DNA of 7,679 nt, taken from contig JBBDSU010000035.1 in the NCBI GenBank assembly GCA_040904825.1, positions 1 through 7,679 on the forward strand, written 5' to 3'. Under the pieces are notes generated by a model. The model was given only the letters and a program-made list of their open reading frames with translations. It made no database searches and had not been told where the DNA came from. Positions 6,889 through 7,679 of this stretch are shown in pieces. This DNA is from JBBDSU01 sp040904825 (GTDB lineage: Bacteria > Actinomycetota > Nitriliruptoria > Nitriliruptorales > Nitriliruptoraceae). The number at the start of each line of letters is the position of its first letter. Within the stretch, counting starts at the first letter, position 1. The position numbers and the translations under genes were made by a program.

Positions 6889-6907
6889 GCCGACAGGTCA
6901 GGTCGGC
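6889..6907. promoter_or_regulatory. Inverted repeat upstream of the M81 gene, candidate operator or leader hairpin
   Basis: GCCGAC (6889-6894) and GTCGGC (6902-6907) are perfect inverted arms separated by 7 bases. The pentamer AGGTC is also directly repeated (6895-6899, 6900-6904). The element ends 8 bases before the ribosome binding site. A dimeric regulator site or a small 5' leader stem could explain it. Six-base arms in GC-rich DNA are common by chance. Confidence 0.25.
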
Positions 6908-6915
6908 CAATCATC

Positions 6916-6921
6916 AAGGAG
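6916..6921 (+). promoter_or_regulatory. Ribosome binding site of the M81 peptidase gene
   Basis: AAGGAG lies 9 bases before the ATG at 6931. This fixes the start, together with the conserved N-terminus RIAIGEFNQETNTFSP that follows directly. Confidence 0.8.
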
Positions 6922-6930
6922 TACACGTCA

Positions 6931-7679
6931 ATGCGGATCGCAATCGGCGAATTCAATCAAGAAACCAACACGTTCAGTCCCGTGCCGACAGACATGGCAG
7001 CCTTCGAACGATACGGCTATGCGGTCGGCGATGCGTTTGATGTGCGACAGGACTCCGAACGGTCCGCGACGATGTCATTCATCCAGATCGCCGATGCCCG
7101 TGGCGATGTTGAATTGGTCCCGCTGGTCAAAGCTCCCAGCGGTCCGAGCGGCAAGGTCCCCGAGTCAACCTGCACCGAGATCCTCAGTCAGTTCTCCGCG
7201 CGCCTAGAAGAGATCGGTGAGGTCGACGCGGTCTATCTGGAACTGCACGGGGCCATGGTTGCCGAGCATGATGATGATCCGGAAGGTCTGCTGCTTGAGC
7301 AGGTTCGACGTCAGGTTGGCCCGGACGTGTGGGTGGTGGCGTCAACGGATCATCATGCGTGTATCACTGAGCGCAAGATTGCTAATGCCGACATCATTGT
7401 GGGTCATCGCACGCAGCCGCATGATCCGCCGCACACGGGTGCTGAGACAGCCAAGGCGCTGTTTCGTGCGATCGATGAGGGGATCAAGCCGACGGTGGCG
7501 ATGCGTAAGGCGCCGATGATTACCCATCAGGAGCAGTATTTGACGCGTCAGGCGCCGATGAAGGTGTGGTTTGACCTGGCGCGTGAGATGGAGTCGCGCC
7601 CTGGGGTGTTGACGGTGTCGACGTATCCGATGCAACCTTGGTTGGATGTTGAGGAGGGTGGCTGGGCGTCGATCGTCTA
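6931..7679 (+). CDS. M81 family metallopeptidase, MlrC-like (3' end beyond the window)
   Basis: 249 codons are visible and the frame is open at the window edge; family members are roughly 480-530 residues, so about half is seen. The N-terminus RIAIGEFNQETNTFSP is the family hallmark ((H/Q)ETNTF). Other landmarks are YLELHGAM (102-109), STDHHACIT (138-146) with the D140-x-H142 pair, GHRTQPH (158-164) with H164, and YPMQPWLDVEEGGW (232-245). In the microcystin-degrading enzyme MlrC the corresponding Asp-x-His and following His are proposed zinc ligands. MlrC itself cleaves linearised microcystin peptides, but most family members occur in bacteria unrelated to that pathway, and their natural substrates are unknown. 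No signal peptide is seen, so a cytoplasmic peptidase or amidohydrolase is likely. It is divergent from the ABC exporter and shares its upstream region. Codon choice changes between the first and second visible halves. Confidence 0.88.
   Translation, partial: MRIAIGEFNQETNTFSPVPTDMAAFERYGYAVGDAFDVRQDSERSATMSFIQIADARGDVELVPLVKAPSGPSGKVPESTCTEILSQFSARLEEIGEVDAVYLELHGAMVAEHDDDPEGLLLEQVRRQVGPDVWVVASTDHHACITERKIANADIIVGHRTQPHDPPHTGAETAKALFRAIDEGIKPTVAMRKAPMITHQEQYLTRQAPMKVWFDLAREMESRPGVLTVSTYPMQPWLDVEEGGWASIV

Larger units (their letters stand above)
6684..6930. promoter_or_regulatory. Divergent intergenic region between ABC ATPase and M81 peptidase
   Basis: These 247 bases separate two genes transcribed away from each other, so promoters for both should lie here. 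I see no open frame with protein resemblance on either strand. The region holds a three-unit 16-bp tandem repeat (6770-6817), a possible actinobacterial -10 box TACGGT (6844-6849) without a good -35 at the right distance, an inverted repeat (6889-6907), and the peptidase ribosome binding site. On the minus strand I could not find a convincing promoter for the ABC genes. Confidence 0.5.

Overview
The window is a GC-rich bacterial segment, probably from an actinobacterium (Actinomycetota). The reasons are C/G-biased third codon positions, GTG and TTG start codons, strong purine-rich ribosome binding sites, and an ABC ATPase carrying a PLDc_N-type membrane domain at its N-terminus. The lineage is inferred from style and gene content, not from a marker gene. 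A run of exactly 100 N (5658-5757) shows that this is a scaffold with an unsequenced gap.

Left block (2-5015, + strand): three co-directional genes. The first is a large two-part protein with a complete calcineurin-like metallophosphoesterase domain followed by about 480 residues I cannot assign. After an 83-base spacer comes a fermentative-type D-lactate dehydrogenase (LdhA) with all catalytic residues. Its stop codon overlaps by 4 bases the start of an LctP/LldP-family lactate permease. The dehydrogenase and permease look like one translationally coupled unit for exchanging lactate (or a similar 2-hydroxy acid) with the medium and interconverting it with pyruvate.

Middle (5016-5176): a short convergent spacer that holds a 41-codon open frame resembling the extreme N-terminus of a Glu/Leu/Phe/Val dehydrogenase. 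It stops where the neighbouring ABC locus begins, so it is probably the remnant of a truncated gdh gene. A 20-bp perfect palindrome lies inside it.

Right-middle (5160-6683, - strand): an ABC-2-type exporter, with ATPase first and permease second. The N gap removes the end of the ATPase and the beginning of the permease. The apparent single open frame through the gap is an artefact of the 100-N placeholder.

Right end (6684-7679): a divergent intergenic region with a 16-bp tandem repeat and an inverted repeat, then a + strand M81 (MlrC-like) metallopeptidase that runs off the window. I found no RNA gene, insertion sequence, CRISPR array or phage gene. The most notable items are the unexplained C-terminal half of the phosphoesterase, the ldhA-lldP coupling, the gdh fragment at a probable rearrangement junction, and the tandem repeat upstream of the peptidase. 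None proves a new system.
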